Below are positions 25,926 to 34,546 of a DNA stretch of 64,000 nucleotides, in pieces. This DNA comes from Pseudarthrobacter sp. NIBRBAC000502772 (lineage in GTDB: Bacteria; Actinomycetota; Actinomycetes; Actinomycetales; Micrococcaceae), in the NCBI RefSeq assembly GCF_006517235.1, contig NZ_CP041188.1, positions 1,550,001-1,614,000 of the forward strand, written 5' to 3'. A program made the position numbers and the translations under genes. The stretch's first letter is position 1, and each line of letters begins with the position of its first letter. The notes under the pieces are model-generated. The model did no database searches. It saw nothing but the letters and a program-made list of their open reading frames with translations, and was not told where the DNA came from.

Positions 25926-27667
25926 GCGACGAACTCCTTTTCGTTCAACTCGGGGTCGGGCCTCAGGTACGGCTGAATCGCCGCGAGAATCGCGTCCAGA
26001 TACGCCTCTCGGTCCTGAACTCCCCAGAAATGGATCTGCTGGTCGTCAGCGTCGGTGTAGTACTTCAGGAACACGTTGCGGGTGCAAGGGGGGATGTAGG
26101 AGCCCGTTTTGTCGCGACCGATGATCTCCCTCCGCTTCACTTCGAATGTCGAGTTCGACAGGGCACTGTTATCGCCGCTCGCAAGCAACGCAAGGTTGGA
26201 AATCGTATGCACGCCGTCGTCGCCATCAGCTTTCCCCTCGGTTAGCGCAGTCTCGACGAGGGCTTTGGTCTGATCGAACTGGGTGCCCACCCCGACGATC
26301 CGAGGGTCGGCGATCGCCGCGAGGACGCCATCGATTTCGGCCAAGAGGTAATTGCGTAGGTCCTCGTCGATATTCGGGACGTCGCTGATGGCGCCGCGGT
26401 GAAGCCGGAGCCATTCGGTCCACACCTTCTCGTCGCGCTTGAGGTCAAGGGCGTTCTGCGCGTGTATGTGTTCGAGCGACCAGACGCCACGTGAGTGCGC
26501 ATGGAACGAGTAATGCTCCGTAGAGTCGGATCGGAGGCGGACTGTCTCCACATTCATCAGAAGGAGGACATCCGAGCATCTCGAACCCGACTTCTGGTAG
26601 TCGAGGTCAGCTACCTGGCCAGCCGTGAGGTTCAGATGCTTGGCGATGAGTTCATCGAGCACGGCCTGGAGCGCGGGCCTAGTCAGCCCGGTCACTGCTT
26701 CGAGAAGGCCCGCGAACGTGTGTTTGCGGGTCGCCACCAGGTAGCCCACCTTGTGGAAGATGTCGCGATCCTCGTACCAGCCGACGATGAGAGAATGCAG
26801 CTGAACCACGGCGTCCCAGAATGCCTGCGGGTCGTCGTCGATCACTGGCCGCAGAGTCTCGAACGTGTAGTACGGCGGCCGATGCCCGCCGGGTGGTGTG
26901 CCTCCGCGACGATCGGCGAGGGTATCCAAGATTAAGCTAATTCGCGTTGGTTCATCCTCGCTAAGCGTGGTCACGAACGACCAGACCTCCGGTACTCGGA
27001 GTTCACGTTCGAACTGGTCCCACTGAGCGGCGGTCTGCTCGCTGCGGTCAGAGAACCCCGCGCGATGCTGGAGTTTGGCGAGCAATTGAGCCTTAACGAG
27101 TTCGGCATCCGAGAGCGGGATCCGTCCAACGTTCAATCGCGTGAAGAGCGCGATGGAGTCAAGTTCCTTCGCGGCTTCATACCAGATCACTCGGACCGAC
27201 TCGAAAAGGTAGTCGTAGAACCGGTTCGCGGCCCATTGCTTGCGGTGCTCGTGCTGATCGAACCATTTGTTGATGTGCGCATAGGCGGCGAAGATGTGAT
27301 GGAAGTCAATGTTCTCGCGTCGGCGCTTTTCCGTCGGATTGCCCAGGAAATCTGCGCTTCCGCTTCGCGTCTCGTACTCGATCGTGAATCCTGCACCGGC
27401 GTTCTGTAGGCCCTCGCTCCGCATGTACTGGAATATGAGAAACAACGTGGTCAACCTCTGTTGGCCGTCGATCAACTCCCACCTGCCATCCCCCATCGGC
27501 TTCACCACGACTGGCTGCAGGTAGTAGGGGTCGCCGTTACTCGCCCAAATGTCGTCGAGCAAGCGCCCGACCTCCTCAGTCCCCCACCGATAGCCGCGCT
27601 GGTACGCGGGAACGAAGAATGATCCCGCGATGTCTCCGACGGCACGTCGCTCTAGTATTGCGTCCAT
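25922..27667 (-). CDS. DUF262-DUF1524 protein (GmrSD/SspE-like), probable modification-dependent nuclease
   Basis: The 581-residue protein starts with a DUF262 domain (FFVPAYQRGYRWG, then ELIDGQQRLTTLFLIFQ near residue 63). A His-Me-finger-like DUF1524 region lies near residue 400 (GVWSLEHIHAQNAL), where SLEHIHxQ is the expected nuclease strand. Family members cleave phage DNA carrying modified bases or phosphorothioates, with NTP control by DUF262. It is the first gene of the two-gene operon. A palindrome lies between its start and the divergent TIGR02391 gene. Confidence 0.82.
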   Translation of the reverse strand: MDAILERRAVGDIAGSFFVPAYQRGYRWGTEEVGRLLDDIWASNGDPYYLQPVVVKPMGDGRWELIDGQQRLTTLFLIFQYMRSEGLQNAGAGFTIEYETRSGSADFLGNPTEKRRRENIDFHHIFAAYAHINKWFDQHEHRKQWAANRFYDYLFESVRVIWYEAAKELDSIALFTRLNVGRIPLSDAELVKAQLLAKLQHRAGFSDRSEQTAAQWDQFERELRVPEVWSFVTTLSEDEPTRISLILDTLADRRGGTPPGGHRPPYYTFETLRPVIDDDPQAFWDAVVQLHSLIVGWYEDRDIFHKVGYLVATRKHTFAGLLEAVTGLTRPALQAVLDELIAKHLNLTAGQVADLDYQKSGSRCSDVLLLMNVETVRLRSDSTEHYSFHAHSRGVWSLEHIHAQNALDLKRDEKVWTEWLRLHRGAISDVPNIDEDLRNYLLAEIDGVLAAIADPRIVGVGTQFDQTKALVETALTEGKADGDDGVHTISNLALLASGDNSALSNSTFEVKRREIIGRDKTGSYIPPCTRNVFLKYYTDADDQQIHFWGVQDREAYLDAILAAIQPYLRPDPELNEKEFVA

Positions 27668-27689
27668 GCACCCACCATATTCGAGTGCC

Positions 27690-27711
27690 GTGTCGACGAG
27701 TTGCGCGACAC
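27690..27711. promoter_or_regulatory. Inverted repeat between divergent defence genes
   Basis: GTGTCG (27690-27695) and CGACAC (27706-27711) are inverted around 10 bp. An overlapping pair GCCGTGTC (27687) and GACACGGC (27745) spans further. The site lies in the 96-bp gap between the DUF262 operon and the TIGR02391 gene, and is a candidate shared operator. Confidence 0.4.
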
Positions 27712-27763
27712 ATTTTCATGAGTCCTGCTTAGAGATGTCGGCGTGACACGGCAGGATGATTGC

Positions 27764-28498
27764 ATGAGCAAGCTGAATCCTGAATGGGCGATCAAAGAGA
27801 TTGACCAGTTCCTCCACGTAACCGATCAGGTCGCCTACGACAATAGCGACGGCGGGGTTTTCATCATTGGAACATATACGCGCGGATCAGAGACTGAAGC
27901 ATCTCAGCGCGCGCACGTAGTCGAGCAAATTCTTGATCGTGTTCTGCCGGGTTGGAGGCAAGAACGACCTGCGAAAGATCAAAGTCACGCTTGGCTCCGT
28001 GATCAAGCTTCGAGAGCCAAGGCCGCGTTACATCGGGCAGCCGAGCTGGCTGAAAACCTAGGAGATAACGCGCCAGATATGGACGCCGCCAATCTCCACC
28101 CTTGGGCGTGGGACAATGGCAGGTCCTATTGGAACACCGGCCACTATCACCAGGCTGTAATGCAGGCTGCGATCCGTATCAACGCTGAGGCTCAAGCAAA
28201 GCTGGGGCGGATGGACGTATCGGAGACGGTGCTTTTCAACGAAGCGTTCTCACTGGATGCGCCAAAAGAGGGTGCACCGCGGCTCAGGTTGATGAAGAAC
28301 GACGGCGGAAGGACATATCAGAACCTTCACAGAGGTGCTCGATCCTTTGCAGACGGTCTCTACACAGCGATCCGTAATCCTGGGATGCATCAGCCTCGAG
28401 AAGGCGACGGGGGCGAAGAGCAGCTTGCTCTTGAACAGCTGGCGGCCTTCAGCCTTCTAGCACGTTGGATAGACCAAGCTGACGTCGACAACCCATGA
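27764..28498 (+). CDS. TIGR02391 (Ymh-like) family protein
   Basis: The 244-residue protein carries the TIGR02391 signature at its C-terminus (about 165-240): LFNEAFSLDAP, then YTAIRNPGMHQPREG and LALEQLAAFSLLARWID. The family has no proven activity but is common in defence islands and beside restriction genes. ATG 27764 has AGGA 7 nt upstream; GTG 27743 is the alternative. It is divergent from the DUF262 operon and convergent with the PLD gene. The same domain ends the GHKL ATPase at 43589. Confidence 0.78.
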   Translation: MSKLNPEWAIKEIDQFLHVTDQVAYDNSDGGVFIIGTYTRGSETEASQRAHVVEQILDRVLPGWRQERPAKDQSHAWLRDQASRAKAALHRAAELAENLGDNAPDMDAANLHPWAWDNGRSYWNTGHYHQAVMQAAIRINAEAQAKLGRMDVSETVLFNEAFSLDAPKEGAPRLRLMKNDGGRTYQNLHRGARSFADGLYTAIRNPGMHQPREGDGGEEQLALEQLAAFSLLARWIDQADVDNP

Positions 28499-28539
28499 GA
28501 ACCTGACCCTCTGGGCCTCAACTAGTCCCTGCACGGCCA

Positions 28540-29517
28540 CTATGTTATGAGTCTTGCAAGTGAGCGAACCGCGTTTGTGAACTGCTCGAAGCTCAACCGA
28601 ATGTGACCATTTTGCAGGCCACGGGTGCTCCGGACGAGCTCGTTTGCTTTGAGCTCAAGCAAATCATCCGGGACGAAGCGTGGTTTGGTCTGGCTCACCC
28701 ATGGCCAGCGATCTGCCTCCTGACCTCGCTCGTCGACGTAAAACTTGGGCAGTTCTTCGGGCTCTGAGGTCACTTCTACGACGGCGTAGCAATCCCTGGT
28801 TTCGGCACAGATCAGAACCAGGTCCCCAGGCTTAATGCTTGGCCGCCCCTTGCCTTTTCCTTTTTGGGGGCTGCCGAAGAACCATTCATTGCGCCACTGG
28901 TCCAACGCGGGGGCGCCGTACTCGGATTTCAACCAAAGGGTCCGCTCACCATCGCGAGCGTCCAACAAGAGTTGCTCCACAAGTGCCAGCCCGGCGACAC
29001 TGTCCATGCCGCGTGAGGAAGGTCTTGCTGCCTGGGTCAGCTGCTGTGCTTGTGCGTGAAGCTCTTTGAGGTCTTCCGCAGTGATTTCGCGACTCGACCA
29101 CTCCTCCATGGCCACCCTGACGGATACGACCTGGGCAACTCCCAACTCAACACCCAGCTCCACGTTTGGCGCCGCTGAGCTACCCAGTCCGGCACCGGTC
29201 AGGTTTGCCGATCCGAGGAAGCCCCGCCCGCCGACAATGAACGTCTTGGCATGCAATCTGTCTACGTGGCGAACGTTGACGCCACCGTGCATTAGTTCCG
29301 TCAAGCCATCTGTCCGCAAAAACCCGTTTGCCACGGCGCTGGGGTCAAGGCATGTAAAGAGCTGCCACTTGTACTCCGATCGGCAGGCCACCTGCGCCAA
29401 CCGTCGGCAGACGTCGTAGGACAGGTAGGGACTAGCCAGCAGGACGTCTCCCTCGACGCGTTCGATGGCTTCATACAACCAGTCAGCAGCCTTGGTGTGG
29501 ACTGCACCTTCATTCAT
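28540..29517 (-). CDS. Phospholipase-D family nuclease fused to an EVE/PUA-like domain
   Basis: The 325-residue protein begins with a PLD-type domain: LLASPYLSYDVCRRLAQV, then the single HKD-like motif LHAKTFIVGGRGFLGSANLT (near residue 90). A hinge follows, then a PUA/EVE-like module (about 195-275) with IKPGDLVLICAETRDCYAVV. One HKD per chain implies a dimeric active site. PLD nucleases with modified-base readers could be restriction enzymes. DrmC of DISARM is also a PLD protein, but this gene is 19 kb from drmA/drmB. ATG 29517 is preferred over GTG 29547 because AAGG lies just upstream. Confidence 0.75.
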   Translation of the reverse strand: MNEGAVHTKAADWLYEAIERVEGDVLLASPYLSYDVCRRLAQVACRSEYKWQLFTCLDPSAVANGFLRTDGLTELMHGGVNVRHVDRLHAKTFIVGGRGFLGSANLTGAGLGSSAAPNVELGVELGVAQVVSVRVAMEEWSSREITAEDLKELHAQAQQLTQAARPSSRGMDSVAGLALVEQLLLDARDGERTLWLKSEYGAPALDQWRNEWFFGSPQKGKGKGRPSIKPGDLVLICAETRDCYAVVEVTSEPEELPKFYVDERGQEADRWPWVSQTKPRFVPDDLLELKANELVRSTRGLQNGHIRLSFEQFTNAVRSLARLIT

Positions 29518-30042
29518 CACGATGATGACCTTACGATGTACCGGCACTCAGCCCAGCATCGAACCCTGGAATTTCCAGAGTTCCTTTGTCTGCCAGCACG
29601 GATGAGTCGACCGGTTCCGAACAGAATCTTCGCCGACGGCTACATTGTGGCGCAGGTGAAGTTCCCCGGGCGCCTTTACTGGGCGATACCACCGTCTTCC
29701 AGCATTACCTCGGAAGAAAAGGTCGGTTGCTTTCGGAAATACCTGGCACGGGCTGCATCGGCAGCCACTTTTTGTCATCCGCTGGGATGGCGGCGAAAGA
29801 AGCCTTTCCCTCATTGAGGTGCGGGAAATGACCCGCGATCTCCCATATTGGCGGATCAGAAGAGTTCTGAATTATGACCACGTGCATGGGGGTTTTCGAG
29901 TCGCTCGACGGTGCAGGTGGTGTTCATGGTAGGTATCGATTCTTCCCTCTGTGGTGGATTCAAATTTTGCCATCCTGATCAGAATCCTGTTGGCATTCAC
30001 CCAGTCGATGGCTAAAGCTGATTACGGTAACTGCCACCCGTG

Positions 30043-30073
30043 AAACCCCTCCCATCCTCATCGGCCGGGGTTT
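30043..30073 (+). terminator. Terminator-like inverted repeat
   Basis: AAACCCC (30043-30049) pairs with GGGGTTT (30067-30073) around 17 nt, and a further T follows. The stem is short with a T-rich right end. No gene ends directly upstream on the plus strand, so its role is unclear. Confidence 0.35.
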
Positions 30074-30397
30074 TCGCTGTCGTCTTATCGGTATCAGCTC
30101 ACTTTGAGCCGTCTGCCTCCGGGCAGCTTCTCTCCCCACACCGGGTACATGTTGCCCTTGTCGCTCAGAAGCTATCGGCCAAAGCTTCAGGACACCACTG
30201 CCACGTCAATAGCGCGCCCACTAGAACGTGAGATCAACTAAGCGTCGCGAACGCGGCAAGGCTTCGCCTGGGTCTCCTGCCAGGTGTGGTGGGGACGGTC
30301 GGATACATCATTTCGGTAGATGGGTCAGTGACCGGGGCTTCCAGGCCGTCGAACTAGGCCCGAAAATCCACACCTTCAGCTGTCTCCACGGTAGAAA

Positions 30398-30820
30398 TCA
30401 TGGTGAGCGCTCCAATTTCGGTTCCATCCGCAAACAAGAAATCTTGCCAAAGTGTCTGGCCTTCAGGCTGCCAGCTTTAGGCGTGGTCCAGCCTTGGATG
30501 CCGCAAGGCTTATCCGTATGGTCGAGCGTTGGGGCGCACGACGGGCACGTGTTGTGGGTCCTTTGCCCCTCCACCTCGGCGCGCGTCAACATTCTCAGCA
30601 TTTGCAATAGCGTTGTCGCTGCCGTGCCAGTCACGCACCCTTCCAAATGCCTTAGGTAGGGCGCCCAGGCGGAGTCACGGTCAACGAATTGACGCATGCT
30701 TGGACACAGTGGTAAGTGGACCTTGCGGAAGGAGAAGAGAACCAAGCAATCTCCAGAATCCAGCCAGCGATTCACTGATGCCTTCTCCTTTTGGAGCGTA
30801 GCAAGGAGCTGCTGGGTCAA
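30398..30820 (-). CDS. Possible hypothetical protein, low confidence
   Basis: A 140-residue frame starts at TTG 30820 (TQQLLATLQKEKASVNRWLD). It contains LLQMLRMLTRAEVEG and a CPSC pair with later cysteines. The composition is protein-like, but there is no clear Shine-Dalgarno sequence and no family I know. It may be the tail of a decayed gene. Confidence 0.25.
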   Translation of the reverse strand: MTQQLLATLQKEKASVNRWLDSGDCLVLFSFRKVHLPLCPSMRQFVDRDSAWAPYLRHLEGCVTGTAATTLLQMLRMLTRAEVEGQRTHNTCPSCAPTLDHTDKPCGIQGWTTPKAGSLKARHFGKISCLRMEPKLERSP

Positions 30821-31004
30821 TTATTCGCCGCTAAGGAAGCCCAAGCGCCTCAGAAATCCTCTTGCTGGTATAACGCCTGGAATGCTGCCGCTCGCTCTCC
30901 TGAACGGTCTCTGTCATCCCGTCCATACTTTAAGTGTCGGGCTTCCCCTTAACTGGGGGAGGAGCCCTTCGAGGACGCGGCGCCCGGCTCTGTCCAGGAG
31001 CTGC

Positions 31005-32678
31005 CTACCCCGCCACCGCCGCCTTCGCCTCCTGCTTGGCCTTCATCCACTCGCTCAGCCACGGGGCACGGACGCTCGACGTGATCCGGCAGTCGGCCAC
31101 GAAGGTTCCCTTCGCGCCGGCGTCGATCCAGTCCGTGAGCGCGGCGAGGTCCGCCAGTGAGCGGATGATCGCCGACTCGGCGCCGAGCGCGCGGGCGATG
31201 CCGCTGAAGTCCACCTCGGGGATCAGCATGGGCTTTTCGGTCAGGCCCTGGGAGCCGTACTGGTGGATTTCGGCTCCGTAGGCGGCGTCGTTGTAGATCA
31301 CGACGACAGCGCTGCTCGCCGCGCCAATGAGCGATTCGAGGTCGGACAGGCCCATCAGGAAGCCGCCGTCGCCGGAGGCCAGCACCAGCGTGCGGCCGTC
31401 CTCCACTGCGCGGGCTGCCCCGACGGCGCTGGCAAGGCCCAGCCCGATGGCCTGGTAGGCGGTCCCCACCATGACCAGGTCCTGTGGCCTCGGGATGCGC
31501 CAGTACATGGGTGCCCAGCCGACGAAGTGCCCGCCGTCCTGGACCACCGTGCGGCGCTCCGGCAGCACCGCATCCAGTGCCGTGGCAAGGGAGCGCGGGT
31601 CCAGCCGGCCGTCCGGGGTCTCGTCGGAGCCTGGGTGGGGGGCCGCTCCTTCGGCCAGCCGCCTGCGGGCTTCTGCGCGCCAGGCTTCTGCGCGGCCGGC
31701 GTCCGGTGAGGCCGGGCCGTCCAGCATACGCAGGATGTGTCCCGCAGCAGACTTCACGTCCGCGCTGACGAACGTGTCCACCCGGGGGTGCGTCGGCTGC
31801 AGGGCGGTGTCGATCTGGATGACGGTGCTGTCCGGGCCGAGCAGGTGCCCGAACCGCATGGTGAAGGGGCTCAGGCTTGCCCCGGCCACGAGGACCACGT
31901 CAGCCTCACCCATGAGCCCGGCCGCGGTGTCCGCGCCGAAGCCGCCCGCGACGCCGAGGTATCCCTCGCCTTGGAGGAGGTTGAGCGCCAGGGCGGTTCC
32001 GGCGGTCAGCGCGCCCAGGCGGTCGGCGAGCTCCCGGAGCTCCGGGCCGGCTCCGGCGAGATGCGCACCGCGGCCGGCGAGGATCAGCGGCCGCTTCGCC
32101 CCGGCGAGCAGGCGGGCTACCTGCCCAAGGCCGCCGTCGACGTCGTCCGTCACCTTAGGTGCGTGCGGCGCCGGAAGGTCCTCGTCCGCCGCCTCGAGTG
32201 CCGCGAGGTCGCAGGGAATGGCAATGACGACGGCGGTGCGTCTGGTGAGTGCGTACTCCACCGCCTGCTGCGTGATGGAGCCTGCGGCGTCGCGGGTGAC
32301 GGTGAAGGTCGCCGCGCCGAGGGCCGCTGCGATGGCCGCCTGGTCCACGTCCTGAGGCCGGGCGCCGCTGCTAGGAGCGTCCCCGGTGACCAGCACGACG
32401 GGGATCTGGGCCTGGACCGCCTCTGCGAGGGCGGTGAGCGCATTGGTGTAGCCGGGACCGTAGGTCGTGGTGCCCGCGGCCAGACGTCCTGAGGCCCGGT
32501 AGTAGGCGTCGGCCGCGGCGATGGCGGCGCCTTCATGGCGGACGGGGGAGAAGCGGAGGCCCAGCTTTTCCGCGGCGTCCAGGAAGTAGACGTTTCCGTT
32601 GCCCATGACGCCGAATACATCGCTGAGGTAGCTGCTGAGAACCTGCGCCACGCGGCCGGAGACGGTAAGTGAAGTCAT
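31005..32678 (-). CDS. Thiamine-diphosphate-dependent decarboxylase/acetolactate synthase-like enzyme
   Basis: The 557-residue enzyme has the three-domain TPP layout. The catalytic Glu lies in FSPVRHEGAAIAAADAYYR. A central domain follows, with the TPP/Mg motif GDGGFLMGLSDLESLI ending NDAAYG in the C-terminal domain. It should decarboxylate a 2-oxo acid. Its neighbours are an Lrp regulator, an aromatic/HisC-type aminotransferase and an amino-acid permease, so phenylpyruvate or indolepyruvate decarboxylation is my best guess; acetolactate synthase-type chemistry is possible. The start MTSLTVSGRVAQVL at 32678 fits the family. Copies of its 3' end occur at 22313-22379 and, shorter, at 20269-20305. 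Confidence 0.83.
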   Translation of the reverse strand: MTSLTVSGRVAQVLSSYLSDVFGVMGNGNVYFLDAAEKLGLRFSPVRHEGAAIAAADAYYRASGRLAAGTTTYGPGYTNALTALAEAVQAQIPVVLVTGDAPSSGARPQDVDQAAIAAALGAATFTVTRDAAGSITQQAVEYALTRRTAVVIAIPCDLAALEAADEDLPAPHAPKVTDDVDGGLGQVARLLAGAKRPLILAGRGAHLAGAGPELRELADRLGALTAGTALALNLLQGEGYLGVAGGFGADTAAGLMGEADVVLVAGASLSPFTMRFGHLLGPDSTVIQIDTALQPTHPRVDTFVSADVKSAAGHILRMLDGPASPDAGRAEAWRAEARRRLAEGAAPHPGSDETPDGRLDPRSLATALDAVLPERRTVVQDGGHFVGWAPMYWRIPRPQDLVMVGTAYQAIGLGLASAVGAARAVEDGRTLVLASGDGGFLMGLSDLESLIGAASSAVVVIYNDAAYGAEIHQYGSQGLTEKPMLIPEVDFSGIARALGAESAIIRSLADLAALTDWIDAGAKGTFVADCRITSSVRAPWLSEWMKAKQEAKAAVAG

Positions 32679-32708
32679 GCAGGAAGCTTGTGGGATGGTC
32701 AGCAGATA

Positions 32709-32748
32709 GGCAAGAGAGTCGAATTCGATTGGGATATTTGGCAAGAGA
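32709..32748 (-). promoter_or_regulatory. Probable Lrp-type control region of the TPP enzyme gene
   Basis: GGCAAGAGA is repeated directly at 32709-32717 and 32740-32748, 31 bp (about three helix turns) apart. The palindrome TCGAATTCGA (32719-32728) lies between them. The stretch is AT-rich and sits between the Lrp-family gene and the TPP enzyme start. Lrp binding is inferred. Confidence 0.35.
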
Positions 32749-32797
32749 AGCAGCCAGAAGTGAAAATATGCGCAGATATGGTGTGCGTCACCCACGT

Positions 32798-33301
32798 TTA
32801 GTTAGAAGGGCGGGATTCCTGCTCCGAGAGCCGGCTTAGGAGGCCGTCGTAGCGGGGCGGCATGAGTTCCAGCACGGAAATGGCCGTGCTGGTCCGTTGG
32901 ATCCCCTCGATTTCCAGGATCTGGTTGGTGATGCGGTAGAGATCGGCCGTGCTGCGGGCCACCACCTTGGCCATGAGGTCCGCGTCCCCGGTGGTGGCGT
33001 GCACCTCGATGACCTCTGGAATCGCGGCGAGCCCGTCTTCCACCGCACCTGTCCGGGTCTGGCTGATGGACAGTGAGAGGAAAGCCATGAGGTCATAGCC
33101 AAGCGCGGCGGGATCTAGTCTCCGGCTGAAGGAGCGGAGGGCGCCGCTGCGCTCGAGCCGTGCCAGCCGGGCGTGGACCGTGTTCCGTGCGACGCCGAGC
33201 GTCCGCGAGAGTGCCAGGGCGCTGGCTTCCGGATCCTTGTCGAGGGCCAGGATGATCCTGCCGTCGAGCGAATCCACGGTGCGAGGGTTCGGGATGGTCA
33301 T
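32798..33301 (-). CDS. Lrp/AsnC family transcriptional regulator
   Basis: The 167-residue protein has an N-terminal helix-turn-helix (LALSRTLGVARNTVHARLARLERSG) and a C-terminal RAM ligand-binding domain (VEDGLAAIPEVIEVHATTGDADLM). Lrp/AsnC proteins bind amino acids and control their transport and breakdown. It lies between the TPP enzyme (same strand, 119 bp downstream) and the divergent aminotransferase-permease pair (92 bp away). It probably regulates both units according to aromatic amino-acid supply. Confidence 0.9.
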   Translation of the reverse strand: MTIPNPRTVDSLDGRIILALDKDPEASALALSRTLGVARNTVHARLARLERSGALRSFSRRLDPAALGYDLMAFLSLSISQTRTGAVEDGLAAIPEVIEVHATTGDADLMAKVVARSTADLYRITNQILEIEGIQRTSTAISVLELMPPRYDGLLSRLSEQESRPSN

Positions 33302-33393
33302 ATTTTCACCACAGACAGTAGAAGTTGAGCAGAAGTCCCAATGGGTTGAGCGTATCTTGCATTGTGGGCCGGGTCACAACATGATCGTTCCTC

Positions 33394-34491
33394 ATGACCC
33401 GTGATCAGCTCCTGACCGCACCGGACACCGCGCTTCCCACCCTTCGCGGCGCTGTGTCCGGCCTCCCGCCCTACGTCCCGGGCCGGCGCAGCGCCGGCTT
33501 GGACATCGCAGCGCTCGCCAGCAACGAAAGCCACTACGAACCGCTGCCCGCTGCCGCCGCCGCGGTGGCGGCGGCAGCCGGTACGATGAACCGCTACCCT
33601 GACTCGGCCGCCGTCGAACTCCGTGAACGGATTGCGCAACACCTCGGCGTCACGGCCGGAGAGGTCGCGGTGGGCCCCGGCAGCGTCGGCGTCCTCCAGC
33701 AGATCATCACCGGCCTGTGCGACGCTGGCGATGAAGTGATCTTCGCGTGGCGCTCCTTCGAGGCCTACCCCCTCCTGGTTGAGCTGGCAGGCGCCCGGCC
33801 GGTCCGCATCCCGCTGGACGACGTGGAGGGCCACGACCTCGATGCCATGGCCGCGGCCGTCACTGCCCGCACGAAGGTGATCCTGCTCTGCACCCCCAAC
33901 AATCCGACCGGCGTGCCTATCAGCCATGAACGGATCGAGGCCTTCCTGCAATCCGTCCGCTCCGACATCCTCGTGGTGATCGACGAGGCCTATGTGGAAT
34001 ACGCCGAAGCGGGCAGCGGCCCAGATTCCCTGGCCCTCTACCGCCGGTACCCGAACGTCTGCATCCTGCGCACCTTCTCGAAGGCCTACGGACTCGCCGG
34101 CCTGCGCGTGGGATACGCCGTGGCGGCGCCGGGCATCGCCGAGGGACTGCGCCGGACAGCCCTTCCCTTCTCGGTGAGCGCGCTGGCCCAGAAGGCGGCC
34201 GTCGCCTCGCTCGACGCCGTGGAGGAGATGGAAGCCCGGGTCGCCGCGGTCAGGCAGGAGCGTGCACGGATGGCCGCGCAGCTGGAAGCCCGGGGCTGGA
34301 AACTGCAGGCGAGCCAGGGCAACTTCCTGTGGATCCGTGCGGATGACGATCTCTGCGCGAGGCTGGTGGACGCGTTTGACCGCGCGGGCATCCTGGTCCG
34401 GGCGTACCAAGGGGACGGTGTGCGGATCACCGTTGCCGGCCCCGCCTCCAACGATCGCGTGCTCCGGCTTCTGGAAGCCCACGCAGCCTGA
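33394..34491 (+). CDS. Class I/II aminotransferase, HisC / aromatic aminotransferase (Pat) type
   Basis: The 365-residue PLP enzyme has the HisC-type pattern: LASNESHYEPLP, PDSAAVELRERIAQHLGV, CTPNNPTGVPIS, VIDEAYVEYAE and the PLP lysine in ILRTFSKAYGLAGLRVGYA. It swaps the amino group between an amino acid or histidinol phosphate and 2-oxoglutarate. With no his genes nearby but a decarboxylase and permease alongside, aromatic amino-acid transamination is more likely. ATG 33394 lacks a strong Shine-Dalgarno sequence. The permease follows 55 bp downstream on the same strand. Confidence 0.87.
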   Translation: MTRDQLLTAPDTALPTLRGAVSGLPPYVPGRRSAGLDIAALASNESHYEPLPAAAAAVAAAAGTMNRYPDSAAVELRERIAQHLGVTAGEVAVGPGSVGVLQQIITGLCDAGDEVIFAWRSFEAYPLLVELAGARPVRIPLDDVEGHDLDAMAAAVTARTKVILLCTPNNPTGVPISHERIEAFLQSVRSDILVVIDEAYVEYAEAGSGPDSLALYRRYPNVCILRTFSKAYGLAGLRVGYAVAAPGIAEGLRRTALPFSVSALAQKAAVASLDAVEEMEARVAAVRQERARMAAQLEARGWKLQASQGNFLWIRADDDLCARLVDAFDRAGILVRAYQGDGVRITVAGPASNDRVLRLLEAHAA

Positions 34492-34546
34492 AAAACCGAC
34501 TGACCTGAAACCCCAATCCGTTCCACCTACAACCAGAGGACTCCCC

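Larger units (their letters stand above)
29518..31004. other. Long region without a confident gene
   Basis: About 1.5 kb of lower-GC DNA lies between the PLD gene and the TPP enzyme. I see no conserved domain on either strand. It includes a terminator-like hairpin (30043-30073) and one possible minus-strand frame (30398-30820). It looks like the scar of lost or rearranged genes at the edge of the defence island. Confidence 0.5.

Noticed and set aside
28540..29517. PLD gene as the DrmC of the DISARM-like operon
   Set aside because: It lies about 19 kb away with unrelated genes and mobile remnants between, and has an extra reader domain. It is kept as a separate nuclease.
29518..30397. Protein-coding genes in the gap after the PLD gene
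   Set aside because: The frames are short, on both strands, without Shine-Dalgarno sites, known motifs or consistent codon choice.
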